Assembly (NCBI RefSeq): GCF_001294535.1
Contig: NZ_LGIC01000065.1
Location: 62,001-126,000 of the forward strand
Reading direction: 5' to 3'
Origin: Cypionkella psychrotolerans
Lineage (GTDB): Bacteria; Pseudomonadota; Alphaproteobacteria; Rhodobacterales; Rhodobacteraceae
DNA length: 64,000 nucleotides
Made by a program: the position numbers and the translations under genes. Below the pieces are notes generated by a model. That model had not been told where the DNA came from. It saw only the letters and a program-made list of their open reading frames with translations, and made no database searches. Below, in pieces: positions 36,236 through 44,969 of this stretch (position 1 is the first letter of the stretch; every line of letters begins with the position of its first letter).

Positions 36236-37306
36236 ATGAAGAAACTTCTCGTTCTGTCCACCGCCCTGACCACCATCGCATTTGCCGCGCAGGCCGATGT
36301 GACGGTGATGTCTTGGGGTGGGGCTTACGGCGCTGCGCAAACCGAAGCACATGTTAAGCCGTTTACCGCGAAAACCGGCATCGCTGCCACAATGACCGAC
36401 AGCGACAACCCGGCGACCCCGATCAAAGCCATGGTCGAGGCCGGCAACGTCACCGTTGACGTGGCTTCTGTGGAATATGCCGATGCGATCCGTCTGTGTG
36501 ACGAAGGCGTACTGGAGCCGATCGACCCGGCGTCTTTGCCCGCTGGTGCGGATGGCACCCCGGTTGCTGACGATTTCCTGCCCGGCGCTTTGACCGATTG
36601 CGGCGTGTCGACCGATATCTGGGCGACCGTTTTCGCCTATGACACCACCAAGTTCCCCGAAGGCCCGAAAACCGCCGCCGACTTCTTCGACCTGACCAAG
36701 TTCCCCGGCAAGCGCGGTCTGCACAAAGGCGCGAAAGCCGTTCTGGAATTTGCTCTGATGGCAGACGGTGTTGCACCTGCTGACGTTTACGCCACCTTGG
36801 GCACCCCCGAAGGCGTCGATAAGGCGTTTGCGAAACTTGACACCATCAAAAAAGACGTGGTGTGGTGGGAAGCGGGCGCACAGCCGCCGCAACTGCTCGC
36901 AGACGGCGAAGTCGCGATGACCTCGGCCTATAACGGTCGGATTTTCAACGCCGCCATCGGTGAAAGCAAGCCGTTCCAGATCGTTTGGGATGCGCAAATC
37001 TTCGAAAACGAAATGTATGTGATCCCGAAGGGCGCACCGCACAAGGACGAGGCTTTGCAGTTCATCGCCTACGCCACCTCGACCGAAGGCATGCAGGCGC
37101 AAGCAACGCAAATCTCTTATGGTCCGGCCCGTCATTCGGCCAACGCCACGCCGATCATGTACAAAGACGGCAAGACCCTGATGGGTCCGAACGTGCCGAC
37201 TGCCCCGGAAAACATGAAAAACGCGCTGCCGTCGTCGTTTGAATTCTGGGTCGACCACGACGCAGAACTGAACGACCGCTTCAACGCATGGCTTGCGGCA
37301 AACTGA
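36236..37306 (+). CDS. Extracellular polyamine-type solute-binding protein (PotD/PotF-like)
   Basis: A 356-residue periplasmic binding protein with signal peptide MKKLLVLSTALTTIAFAAQA. The mature part starts DVTVMSWGGAYGAAQTEA, continues VDVASVEYADAIRLCDEG and has WGAGAQ-like WWEAGAQPPQLLADGEVAM, all typical of the spermidine/putrescine-binding group. It is flanked by hairpins on both sides, an arrangement that usually raises the binding protein over the membrane subunits. ATG 36236 has a GGGAG box. The precise ligand (putrescine, spermidine, agmatine or another amine) is not deducible. Confidence 0.9.
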   Translation: MKKLLVLSTALTTIAFAAQADVTVMSWGGAYGAAQTEAHVKPFTAKTGIAATMTDSDNPATPIKAMVEAGNVTVDVASVEYADAIRLCDEGVLEPIDPASLPAGADGTPVADDFLPGALTDCGVSTDIWATVFAYDTTKFPEGPKTAADFFDLTKFPGKRGLHKGAKAVLEFALMADGVAPADVYATLGTPEGVDKAFAKLDTIKKDVVWWEAGAQPPQLLADGEVAMTSAYNGRIFNAAIGESKPFQIVWDAQIFENEMYVIPKGAPHKDEALQFIAYATSTEGMQAQATQISYGPARHSANATPIMYKDGKTLMGPNVPTAPENMKNALPSSFEFWVDHDAELNDRFNAWLAAN

Positions 37307-37314
37307 TCTGAATT

Positions 37315-37342
37315 CCGGGCGCGGTCTATATGCCGCGCCCGG
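37315..37342 (+). terminator. Attenuator-like hairpin after the binding-protein gene
   Basis: CCGGGCGCGG pairs perfectly with CCGCGCCCGG around an 8-base loop, then TCTTCTCC. No pure T-run, so it is probably a partial terminator or 3' stabiliser that lowers permease expression. Confidence 0.65.
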
Positions 37343-37426
37343 TCTTCTCCCCCCTCGCGCGCCCGGTTTCACCTCGGGCTTGCGCACAAGCTGTTTATCC
37401 AGACCGCTAGCCTTCAAGGATGACCA

Positions 37427-38683
37427 ATGGTTGATCTGACCGCTGCCCCCGAAATTTTGCGCACCGCAGACGGGCGCCCGCTGAAGTCCGCTCTGGCACT
37501 GGCACAACGCAAGGCCAAATGGCGCGCGTTCTTTCTGGTGCTGCCGCTCTTGGCCTTCGTGGTGCTGACCTTCATCGTGCCGATCCTGAAAATGCTGGAA
37601 CGCTCGGTCAATCACGACGGCTTTTCCTCAAACGCGCCGACCATGGTGGCGTGGTTCAACGACCATCCCGCAGGCGCAGATATTCCCGAAGACGCCTATG
37701 CCGCTTTGGTCACTGACCTGAAGCAGATGCAAAAGGACAGAACTGCAGGCGCTGCGGGCACCCGAATCAACTACACGGTGCCTGGCACGATTTCTGTGTT
37801 CAAATCCGCCGCGCGTGAGGCTGAAAAGCTGCAACCGCCCTATAAGGATGCGTTGATCGCCAGCAACAAGATGTGGGGCGATCCGCTGGTCTGGGTGGCG
37901 ATGCGCAACGCGTCTTCGGCCTACACCTCGGATTTCTACATGGTCTCCGCCGATCTGAAGCGCGACGCCAATAACAGCTTGGTGCGGGTTGAAGACAACC
38001 AGCGCATCTATGTTTATCTGTTCTTGAAAACCTTCGTCCTGTCGATCGTGATCACTGTCGCCTGCCTGCTGCTGGCCTTCCCGATTGCGCATCTGCTGGC
38101 GGTTTTGCCGATGGCAAAGTCGAACCTGCTGATGATTCTGGTACTGCTGCCATTCTGGACCTCACTGCTGGTGCGCACCAGTTCATGGATCGCCATTCTG
38201 CAAGAACAGGGCATTATCAATGACTTGATGGTGTGGATCGGTGCATTCAGCGAGGATGGCCGGATCCGGATGATCTACAACCAAACTGGCACCATCATCG
38301 TGATGACGCATATCCTGCTGCCGTTCATGGTGCTGCCTTTGTATTCGGTGATGCGGGTGATCCCGCCCAGCTATGCCCGCGCCGCCCGGTCTTTGGGTGC
38401 GACCAGCTGGACCACCTTCCGCCGCATCTATCTGCCGCAAACCCTGCCGGGCATCGCCGCTGGCTCGCTGTTGGTGTTCATTCTTGCGGTCGGCTACTAC
38501 ATCACCCCGGCCTTGGTCGGTGGCGCCGATGGCCAGTTGATCTCCAACCTGATCAGCTTCCACATGAACAAAGCCAACTGGTCGATGGCCGCAGCGCTGG
38601 CCGCGATCCTGCTGGCCGCCGTGCTGCTGCTGTATTGGCTCTATGATCGCCTGATCGGCATCGACCGTTTGAAACTCGGCTGA
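37427..38683 (+). CDS. ABC transporter permease (PotB-like) with large periplasmic insertion
   Basis: A 418-residue inner-membrane permease, much longer than the 280-300 residues usual for PotB. TM1 is at about residues 35-57; then a hydrophilic segment of about 138 residues (58-195; starts ERSVNHDGFSSNAPT) precedes TM2 and the rest of the six-helix core. The cytoplasmic EAA loop that contacts the ATPase reads ARAARSLGATSWTTFRRIYLPQ. The insertion is likely periplasmic by the positive-inside rule and could contact the binding protein. Second-last of the transporter genes, 10 bases before the other permease. Confidence 0.9.
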   Translation: MVDLTAAPEILRTADGRPLKSALALAQRKAKWRAFFLVLPLLAFVVLTFIVPILKMLERSVNHDGFSSNAPTMVAWFNDHPAGADIPEDAYAALVTDLKQMQKDRTAGAAGTRINYTVPGTISVFKSAAREAEKLQPPYKDALIASNKMWGDPLVWVAMRNASSAYTSDFYMVSADLKRDANNSLVRVEDNQRIYVYLFLKTFVLSIVITVACLLLAFPIAHLLAVLPMAKSNLLMILVLLPFWTSLLVRTSSWIAILQEQGIINDLMVWIGAFSEDGRIRMIYNQTGTIIVMTHILLPFMVLPLYSVMRVIPPSYARAARSLGATSWTTFRRIYLPQTLPGIAAGSLLVFILAVGYYITPALVGGADGQLISNLISFHMNKANWSMAAALAAILLAAVLLLYWLYDRLIGIDRLKLG

Positions 38684-38693
38684 GGAGAAACAC

Positions 38694-39668
38694 ATGGCCC
38701 TTCCCGTCTATGCCTCGCCGCTGGAGCGCGTCTGGTACTACACCTTCCGCATCCTGTGCGCGCTGATTTTCCTGTTTCTGGTCGCCCCGATCCTGATCGT
38801 CATCCCACTGTCGTTCAACATCGAGCCGTATTTTTCGTTTACCCACAAGATGTTGACGCTCGATCCGTCAGGCTACAGCTTGCGCTGGTATGATACCCTG
38901 CTGACTTTGGGCGTCAACGCGCCCGACGATGCCGTGCGGGACAGCACATGGTGGGCCATGGTGTGGGAGCAGGCGACTTGGGTGAAAGCCGCGAAAAACT
39001 CGCTGTGGATCGGCATGTGGGCGACAATCCTCGCCACCGTACTGGGCACAACCGCAGCCCTCGGCCTGTCACGGCCCGAGATGCCGTATCGCCGCCTGAT
39101 CATGGCACTGCTGATCTCGCCGATGATCGTGCCGATCATCATCATCGGCACCGGGCTGTTCTTCTTCTACTCCAGTGCCTGCATCTCGCCCGACAACTGG
39201 CTGGGCTGGCTGCTCTCTCCTTTCCTGTCGGCCAAAGGCTGCCTCGCCAACTCGCATCTCGGCATCATTCTGGCACACGCCACACTCGGCATCCCCTTCG
39301 TGATCATCACCGTCACCGCCACTTTGTCAGGCTTTGATCAATCGCTGATCCGCGCCAGCGCCAGCCTCGGTGCCAACCCGCGCACCACCTTCTTCAAGGT
39401 GATCATGCCGCTTATCCTGCCCGGTGTAATCTCCGGCGCGCTGTTCGCCTTCGTGACCTCGTTTGACGAAGTCGTCGCCGTGCTGTTCATCGCGGGCCCC
39501 GAGCAGCAAACCATCCCGCGCCAAATGTGGAACGGCATCCGTGAGGCGATCAGCCCAGCCATCTTGGCGGTGGCTACCATCCTCGTGATCGTTTCCATCG
39601 CCATGCTGGTCACCGTCGAACTCCTGCGCCGCCGCTCTGAACGCCTGCGCGGCGTCACCCCACACTAG
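38694..39668 (+). CDS. ABC transporter permease (PotC-like)
   Basis: A 324-residue permease with six predicted membrane segments and the EAA loop IRASASLGANPRTTFFKVIMPL. It too has a modest extension between TM1 and TM2 (residues about 45-100, including TKMLTLDPSGYSL-like sequence), and a short cysteine-containing loop (SSACISPDNWLGW). It forms the heterodimeric channel with the preceding permease. The start lies 10 bases after it and the stop 8 bases before the agmatinase-like gene. Confidence 0.9.
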   Translation: MALPVYASPLERVWYYTFRILCALIFLFLVAPILIVIPLSFNIEPYFSFTHKMLTLDPSGYSLRWYDTLLTLGVNAPDDAVRDSTWWAMVWEQATWVKAAKNSLWIGMWATILATVLGTTAALGLSRPEMPYRRLIMALLISPMIVPIIIIGTGLFFFYSSACISPDNWLGWLLSPFLSAKGCLANSHLGIILAHATLGIPFVIITVTATLSGFDQSLIRASASLGANPRTTFFKVIMPLILPGVISGALFAFVTSFDEVVAVLFIAGPEQQTIPRQMWNGIREAISPAILAVATILVIVSIAMLVTVELLRRRSERLRGVTPH

Positions 39669-39676
39669 GACCCATC

Positions 39677-40633
39677 ATGGCCAACACCTATGACACCGGG
39701 CGGTTGAACCTGCCATTCGTCGGGATTTCAACCTTCGGCAAGCGCCCCTACGTTGAAGACTGGTCCAAGATCGAAGCCGATGTCGCCGTGATGGGTGCGC
39801 CGTTCGACTTCGGCACCCAGTTCCGAGCAGGCGCGCGCTTTGGCCCCCGCTCGGTGCGCGAGGCCTCCACCCTGTTCAGCTTTGGCCATGCCGGGGCCTA
39901 TGACCACGAAGACGACTGCACCTATCTGCCCGCCGCTGTCCGCATCGTCGACATTGGCGACGCCGATATCATCCACACCGACACCACCCGCAGCCATGAC
40001 AATATCCGCACGGGCGTGCAAGCTATGCTGGCCGCAGGCGCGCTGCCGGTGGTGATCGGCGGTGATCATTCGGTGAATATCCCCTGTATTGAGGCGTTTG
40101 AAGGGCAGGGCGATATCCACATCCTGCAAATCGACGCGCATCTGGATTTTGTCGATGAACGCCATGGCGTGCGGGTCGGCCACGGCTCGCCGATGCGGCG
40201 TGCAGCCGAAAAGCCCTGGGTCAAGGGGCTGACGCAAGTGGGCATCCGCAACGTGTCCTCCACTGCGCGCGAGGGTTATGAAGCGGCACGGGCGATGGGA
40301 TCGGATATCCTCTCAGTCCGCCAAGCCCGCGCCTTGGGGGCCGCAGCGGTGATCGCCCGCATCCCAAAAGGCGCGCGGGTCTATGTGACGCTGGATATCG
40401 ACGGCTTTTGTCCCTCGATCGCCCCCGGCACGGGAACCCCTAGCCACGGCGGTTTCCTGTATTATGAAGTGCTGGAAATGCTGCAAGCGGTGGCGAAAAA
40501 TCACGAGGTTGTCGGTATGGATCTGGTCGAGGTCGCCCCCGATTACGATCCGACTCAGTCGACGAGCATCCTTGCGGCTCAGATATTGCTGAACTTCCTC
40601 GGCTTCATCTTCCACGCGCGGGGCGTCCGCTAG
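39677..40633 (+). CDS. Agmatinase-like ureohydrolase (arginase family)
   Basis: A 318-residue Mn-dependent hydrolase of guanidino compounds. All six metal ligands are visible: GGDHS (His), DAHLD (Asp, His, Asp) and TLDIDGFC (two Asp), plus MDLVEVAP with the catalytic Glu. Two details differ from SpeB: the DIDxLDP motif reads DIDGFCP, and the loop after DAHLD reads FVDERHGVRVGHGSP. These point to a subgroup in which agmatine need not be the substrate. It is the last gene of the polyamine-type transporter cluster, so the transporter may import its substrate. Ends at a double hairpin. Confidence 0.88.
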   Translation: MANTYDTGRLNLPFVGISTFGKRPYVEDWSKIEADVAVMGAPFDFGTQFRAGARFGPRSVREASTLFSFGHAGAYDHEDDCTYLPAAVRIVDIGDADIIHTDTTRSHDNIRTGVQAMLAAGALPVVIGGDHSVNIPCIEAFEGQGDIHILQIDAHLDFVDERHGVRVGHGSPMRRAAEKPWVKGLTQVGIRNVSSTAREGYEAARAMGSDILSVRQARALGAAAVIARIPKGARVYVTLDIDGFCPSIAPGTGTPSHGGFLYYEVLEMLQAVAKNHEVVGMDLVEVAPDYDPTQSTSILAAQILLNFLGFIFHARGVR

Positions 40634-40635
40634 GC

Positions 40636-40682
40636 CGAATTCCGCCACGGAATTCGTGCACGATTTCCGTCTCCGGAAATCG
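40636..40682. repeat. Tandem hairpins between convergent agmatinase-like and AEC genes
   Basis: Two 9-bp perfect hairpins stand side by side: CGAATTCCG-cca-CGGAATTCG (40636-40656) and CGATTTCCG-tctc-CGGAAATCG (40661-40682), with a TGCA spacer. The arms are near-copies of each other. There is no T-run. They could stop or protect both convergent transcripts, or be a copy of a genome-wide repeat. Confidence 0.75.
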
Positions 40683-40685
40683 GCG

Positions 40686-41627
40686 TCACGGCAGAATGTG
40701 CAGCCAGGCCCAAGAAGTGAAAATCGACAGCCCCGTCGCCACCAGCACCGCCGTCGCGCTGATCCGCTTGCCGACGCCATACATACTGGCGAACATATAG
40801 GCATTGACCCCCGGTGCCATCGCCGAGGTCACAGTGACCGACCGCAAGCCATTGACATCCAAGCCAAAGCCAAAGCGCCCCAAGCTATAGGCAATCGCCG
40901 GATGCAGCAGCAATGAGGCAAAGCACACCGTCGCAATCAACCCCTTATCGCCCTCGGGATGATAGCGCAGCAGCACGCCGCCTAATCCAAACAGTGCCGC
41001 CGGCAGGCCCGATTTCGCCATCATATCCACCGCCGCCATGAAGAATCCCGGCTGCGGCACCCCACTCAGGTTCACCGCGAAGCCGATCATCAGCCCCACC
41101 ACCAGCGGCTGGGTAAACACCCCCCGCAGCACCTGCTGCGCCAGATCGCGGTGACTCCGGCCCCCCAGTTCACGCGAGCGCGCCCATTCCATGAACACGA
41201 TGCCAAAGGTGTAAATCAGCGGGGCGTGGATCGAGATGATTGCAAAATTCCCGGCCAGGGCCTCGGTGCCATAGGCACGTTCGGTGATTGGCACCCCCAG
41301 CAGCAGCGAGTTGGAAAACGTGCAGGCGAACCCGATCGCCACCGAATCCGTCAAGGGGCGGCCAAAGCCAAAGCGTGCCACACAAAACCCGAAAGCATAG
41401 CAGACCGCCGCCCCGGTATAGAAGGATATGAGCAGACCCGGCGCGAAGGCGGTGGCCAAATCCAGCGTCGCCACATTCTTGAACAACAGCACTGGCAGCG
41501 CGAAACTTTGCGCATAGCGCATCACACCATCGATAGCACTGTCGCTGAACAGCTTGGCGCGCGCCGCTGCATACCCAAAGCCAATCAGCAAAAACACCGG
41601 CAGAATAACGTCAAGCAACGCGCTCAT
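40686..41627 (-). CDS. AEC family (auxin efflux carrier-like) transporter
   Basis: A 313-residue membrane protein with about ten hydrophobic segments in two halves, the pattern of AEC carriers, which move small organic acids or amino-acid-like anions. Recognisable features are VILPVFLLIGFGYAAARAKLF at the N-terminus and GLPAALFGLGGVLLRY in the second half. The substrate is unknown. Its ATG overlaps the stop of the PhnP-like gene by 4 bases, making it the last gene of the long minus-strand run. Confidence 0.9.
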   Translation of the reverse strand: MSALLDVILPVFLLIGFGYAAARAKLFSDSAIDGVMRYAQSFALPVLLFKNVATLDLATAFAPGLLISFYTGAAVCYAFGFCVARFGFGRPLTDSVAIGFACTFSNSLLLGVPITERAYGTEALAGNFAIISIHAPLIYTFGIVFMEWARSRELGGRSHRDLAQQVLRGVFTQPLVVGLMIGFAVNLSGVPQPGFFMAAVDMMAKSGLPAALFGLGGVLLRYHPEGDKGLIATVCFASLLLHPAIAYSLGRFGFGLDVNGLRSVTVTSAMAPGVNAYMFASMYGVGKRISATAVLVATGLSIFTSWAWLHILP

Positions 41628-42430
41628 ACGACATTCTCAAACACCAGCTCCATGCCATCAAACGCGGGGATCACGCCTTTTGGCAGCTCCGCCAACAGCG
41701 TGTCGTAATCCATATCCAGATGCATATTGGTGATCACCGAACGCGCCGGACGCGCCCGATTGATCCACTCCAATGTCAGCGCCAGATGTGCATGAGTTGG
41801 ATGTGGCTTGCGGCGCAAAGCGTCGATGATCCAGCACTCAAGTCCTTGAAGTTGCGGCCAAACTGCCGCGGGGATAGTCACCACGTCGGGGATATAGGCC
41901 AGACCACCAATCCGAAACCCCAAAGCTTCCATCGAGCCGTGATCCACCACCATCGGTTCAAACCGTATCGCCCCGGCAGGTCCCGGCACCTCAAAAGTCC
42001 CATGTCCAATGGTGTGCAGATCAAGGATTGGCGGGTAGGGCGAGTCTTCGGGTTGCACAAACGCATAGGCGAACCGTGCCAGCAGCGCCTCTTGCGTCGG
42101 ATGATCGGCCCAGACCGCCAGCCGCTGCCGCATGTTGAAGACAATTTGGCGCAGGTCATCAATGCCATGGGTGTGGTCGGCGTGCGAATGGGTGAAGACC
42201 ACGCCGTCCAGCGTGCCAATCCCGGCATCCAGCAGTTGCTCGCGCATATCCGGCGAGGTGTCGATCAGCACCCGCGTGATCGCATCGCCCGCAAACCGCT
42301 CCACCAAAAGCGAGCAGCGGCGGCGACGGTTCTTGCGGTTCAGCGGGTCACAATCGCCCCAATCACCGCCCAGCCGAGGCACGCCGCCCGACGAGCCGCA
42401 ACCGAGAATGGTAAACCGCAGCGTCGCCAT
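41624..42430 (-). CDS. PhnP-like metallo-beta-lactamase-fold hydrolase
   Basis: A 268-residue MBL-fold protein. Metal ligands are clear in FTHSHADHTHGIDDLR, followed by VVDHGSMEALGF and the final NMHLDMDY His. The N-terminal GCGSSGGVPRLGGDWGDCDP with paired Cys-containing segment (and CSLL) is typical of the PhnP/lipoate-associated group of phosphodiesterases. No phn genes are near, so phosphonate use is not implied. ATG 42430 shares a base with the tatD stop (TAATG), and its stop overlaps the AEC start. Confidence 0.88.
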   Translation of the reverse strand: MATLRFTILGCGSSGGVPRLGGDWGDCDPLNRKNRRRRCSLLVERFAGDAITRVLIDTSPDMREQLLDAGIGTLDGVVFTHSHADHTHGIDDLRQIVFNMRQRLAVWADHPTQEALLARFAYAFVQPEDSPYPPILDLHTIGHGTFEVPGPAGAIRFEPMVVDHGSMEALGFRIGGLAYIPDVVTIPAAVWPQLQGLECWIIDALRRKPHPTHAHLALTLEWINRARPARSVITNMHLDMDYDTLLAELPKGVIPAFDGMELVFENVV

Positions 42431-43230
42431 TATGCCGCCTGTGCTTTGCGGGCCGCGCGGGGGAACAGGCGGTCAAAATTCGCGGTGGTGGCGGCGGCGA
42501 AGGCTTCTTCCGAAACCCCAAACACCCCTGCTCCGACCCGTGCCGTGAAAGCGGTATAGGCTGGCTCATTGCGGCGCCCGCGATAGGGCGGCGGCGCCAG
42601 ATACGGGCTGTCTGTCTCCAACAAAATCCGATCCAACGGGGCGCGGGCGAAAATATCGCGCAACTCCTGCGACTTTGGGAAGGTCGCAACGCCGGACATC
42701 GACAGATAAAACCCCATCTCCAGCGCGGCTTGGCCCAAAGCCTCCCCCGAGGAAAAGCAGTGCATCACGCAAGAGTAGGGTTTCGCCGCCATGCCCTCAG
42801 CCAAAATCCGCGCCATATCCTCGTCCGCGGCACGCGAATGAATAATCAGCGGCAATCCAGTTTCCTGCGCCGCTTCGATATGGATGCGCAGCGAGTGCTG
42901 CTGAATTTCCGCCGTCTCAGCCGTGTAGTGATAGTCCAGTCCCGTCTCACCAATGCCGACAAACTTCGGATCGTCAGCCAGCGCCACCAGATCCTCGACG
43001 CTCACCGGGGGATGTTCCGCCGCGCTCATCGGATGGATACCTGCGGCATAAAACACCGAGGGATAAGCCGCCACAATCGCCCGCACATTTGGCAAATTGT
43101 GCAGCTTCGTGCAGATCGTCACCATCCGACTGACCCCGGCCTCATGCGCACGCGCAATGATCTGCGGCAACTCGCCCTGAAAGTCGGGGAAATCAAGATG
43201 GCAATGGCTGTCAACGATCTCAAAAGCCAT
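42430..43230 (-). CDS. tatD: TatD family DNase/hydrolase
   Basis: A 266-residue metal-dependent hydrolase with all family motifs in order: VDSHCHLDF (two His), GETGLDYHY (Glu), IHSRAADED (His), MHCFSSG (His) and LLETDSPYLAP (Asp). TatD proteins act as 3'-5' exonucleases or general hydrolases in DNA repair and quality control. Placement between holB and the PhnP-like gene is widespread in alphaproteobacteria. The start is 9 bases after holB. Confidence 0.94.
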   Translation of the reverse strand: MAFEIVDSHCHLDFPDFQGELPQIIARAHEAGVSRMVTICTKLHNLPNVRAIVAAYPSVFYAAGIHPMSAAEHPPVSVEDLVALADDPKFVGIGETGLDYHYTAETAEIQQHSLRIHIEAAQETGLPLIIHSRAADEDMARILAEGMAAKPYSCVMHCFSSGEALGQAALEMGFYLSMSGVATFPKSQELRDIFARAPLDRILLETDSPYLAPPPYRGRRNEPAYTAFTARVGAGVFGVSEEAFAAATTANFDRLFPRAARKAQAA

Positions 43231-43239
43231 GCAGCACCT

Positions 43240-44358
43240 CTAGGCGAGCTCTGCCGCCGTCTCATTGATATGCAGAACCATATCCATCAGAAGCGCGGCA
43301 GGGTCAAGGTTCACCGCCTTGCCGCGTCGTGCCCGCAGGCCCAAATGTTGCGCCACATCGGCCCAAGTCCGGGCATGATCGGGCGAGGGCGAGAGCCGGG
43401 CGATCAGATCACCTTCCCCCCGCGCAGCCTCGGGGGGCAAAAGTTGCAACGTGCCCGCCCGTGCCAGACGTGCGAGAAACAAATCCAACAGTGTGACGAT
43501 CAACTCGAACTGAGCTTCTGCACCTTTGCCAGCCCCCGCCTCGGCCAAGGCCTGCGCACGCGGGCGGTCCAGCCGGGGCAGGGTGCCGAACAGCCGGATC
43601 AGGTTTTCATACAGCTTTAAGCCGTCCAGATTGGTCATCCGAAACGCTTCACCGACCGAGCCGCCCGCCAGCTCCGCCAAAGCCACACGATCCGCAGGCT
43701 CCACCTCGCCGCCCGCCTGCGTCAGCGCATCAGACAGGTCTTCCGCCGACAACGGCCCCAGCCGCAATTCGCGACAACGTGAGCGGATGGTCGGCAACAG
43801 TTTGGCGGGCTGGTGCGAGATCATCAGGAGCGTCACCCGCTCAGGCGGCTCCTCCAGCAGTTTCAGCAAAGCATTGGCGGCAGAGACGTTCATTTCATCA
43901 ATAGAATCAATGATCGCCACCCGCCGCCCGCCATCCGCCGCCGAAAGCGCGAAGAACGACTTCATCTTGCGCACCTCGTCCACCGAGATCACGCTTTGCA
44001 GCCGATCCCCTTTGTCATTCGGCGCGCGGCGCAGCAAAAACATCCGCGATTCCGTCAACGCCGCCATGCGATGCGATACCGGATGGCTTTCGGGAATGTC
44101 CAAACTGTCGGGCGGTGGGGCTGCAAACATGCCGCCATCATCCTCCGGCACTGCCAGCAAAAACCGCGCGATCCGCCAGGCCAAAGTCGCTTTGCCCACC
44201 CCGCGCGGCCCGGTGATCAGCCAGCCGTGATGCAGCCTTGTGCCGTTAAACGCTTGCAAAAACGTGGCTTCCGCCTGCGCCTGCCCGATCAACCGCGCGG
44301 TATGACGCGGATGCGGCGCGCCCTCAATCCGGTCAGGTTCGAGCAGATCGTCACTCAT
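43240..44358 (-). CDS. holB: DNA polymerase III delta' subunit
   Basis: A 372-residue clamp-loader subunit with an AAA+ fold: N-terminal LIGQAQAEATFLQAFNGTRLHHGWLITG, the phosphate-binding loop GPRGVGKATLAW, and VISVDEVRKMKSF followed by VAIIDSIDEMNVSAANALLKLLEEPPE. I do not see the zinc-binding cysteines found in other delta'/tau subunits. The C-terminus is helical. It overlaps tmk by 4 bases at its start, part of the tmk-holB-tatD block. Confidence 0.92.
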   Translation of the reverse strand: MSDDLLEPDRIEGAPHPRHTARLIGQAQAEATFLQAFNGTRLHHGWLITGPRGVGKATLAWRIARFLLAVPEDDGGMFAAPPPDSLDIPESHPVSHRMAALTESRMFLLRRAPNDKGDRLQSVISVDEVRKMKSFFALSAADGGRRVAIIDSIDEMNVSAANALLKLLEEPPERVTLLMISHQPAKLLPTIRSRCRELRLGPLSAEDLSDALTQAGGEVEPADRVALAELAGGSVGEAFRMTNLDGLKLYENLIRLFGTLPRLDRPRAQALAEAGAGKGAEAQFELIVTLLDLFLARLARAGTLQLLPPEAARGEGDLIARLSPSPDHARTWADVAQHLGLRARRGKAVNLDPAALLMDMVLHINETAAELA

Positions 44359-44969
44359 AGCCGTGCCAGAACGGCAGCCAAAACATCTGCGGCCACCGCC
44401 TCAGCCGGACGCGCCCCCGCGATCACCCGGAACCGCGACGGCTGTGTCGCAGCCAGCGCCAGAAACCCATCGCGCGCCTTTTCCTGCACACCAAGCCCCA
44501 TGCCCTCAAAGCGCATTTCGCGGCCCGCCCGCGCCACCGCCCGCGCCAAACCTTCGGCGGGATCAATGTCGATCAACACGGTCAAATCCGGCTCCATCCC
44601 GATCATCAGCGCGTGCAATCGGTCGACCGTGTCGCGCAGATCGCCGCGAGTCAGGCCCTGATAAATCCGCGATGAATCCGCAAACCGGTCCGAGATCACC
44701 ACCTCACCGCGCGCCAAAGCCGGACGGATGGTCTTCTCCAGATGATCACGCCGTGCAGCTGTAAACAGCAACAACTCGGTCTCGGTTGACCAGCGATCCG
44801 CCGCGCCCTCCAACACCAGACGCCGGATTTCCTCGGCCCCAGCGCTGCCACCCGGCTCGCGGGTCAGGCAAACCACCAACCCGCGCGCGCGCAGGGCCTC
44901 GGCCAACAACCGGGCTTGGGTAGACTTACCAGAACCGTCAATACCTTCAAACGAAAGGAAAACGCTCAC
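44355..44969 (-). CDS. tmk: Thymidylate kinase
   Basis: A 204-residue enzyme that phosphorylates dTMP to dTDP. The P-loop FEGIDGSGKSTQARLLAEAL, the substrate-binding TREPGGSAGAEEIRRL and the SDRFADSSRIYQG (DR motif) are intact; VLIDIDPAEGLARAVAR is the usual C-terminal strand. Length is standard. The start overlaps the dacC-type gene by 4 bases and the end overlaps holB by 4. Confidence 0.95.
   Translation of the reverse strand: MSVFLSFEGIDGSGKSTQARLLAEALRARGLVVCLTREPGGSAGAEEIRRLVLEGAADRWSTETELLLFTAARRDHLEKTIRPALARGEVVISDRFADSSRIYQGLTRGDLRDTVDRLHALMIGMEPDLTVLIDIDPAEGLARAVARAGREMRFEGMGLGVQEKARDGFLALAATQPSRFRVIAGARPAEAVAADVLAAVLARL

Noticed and set aside
35738-37615. Long open frame (625 codons) on the minus strand opposite the transporter genes
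   Set aside because: It is antisense to strongly supported ABC transporter genes, with no ribosome binding site and no recognisable domain; long antisense frames are common in high-GC DNA.
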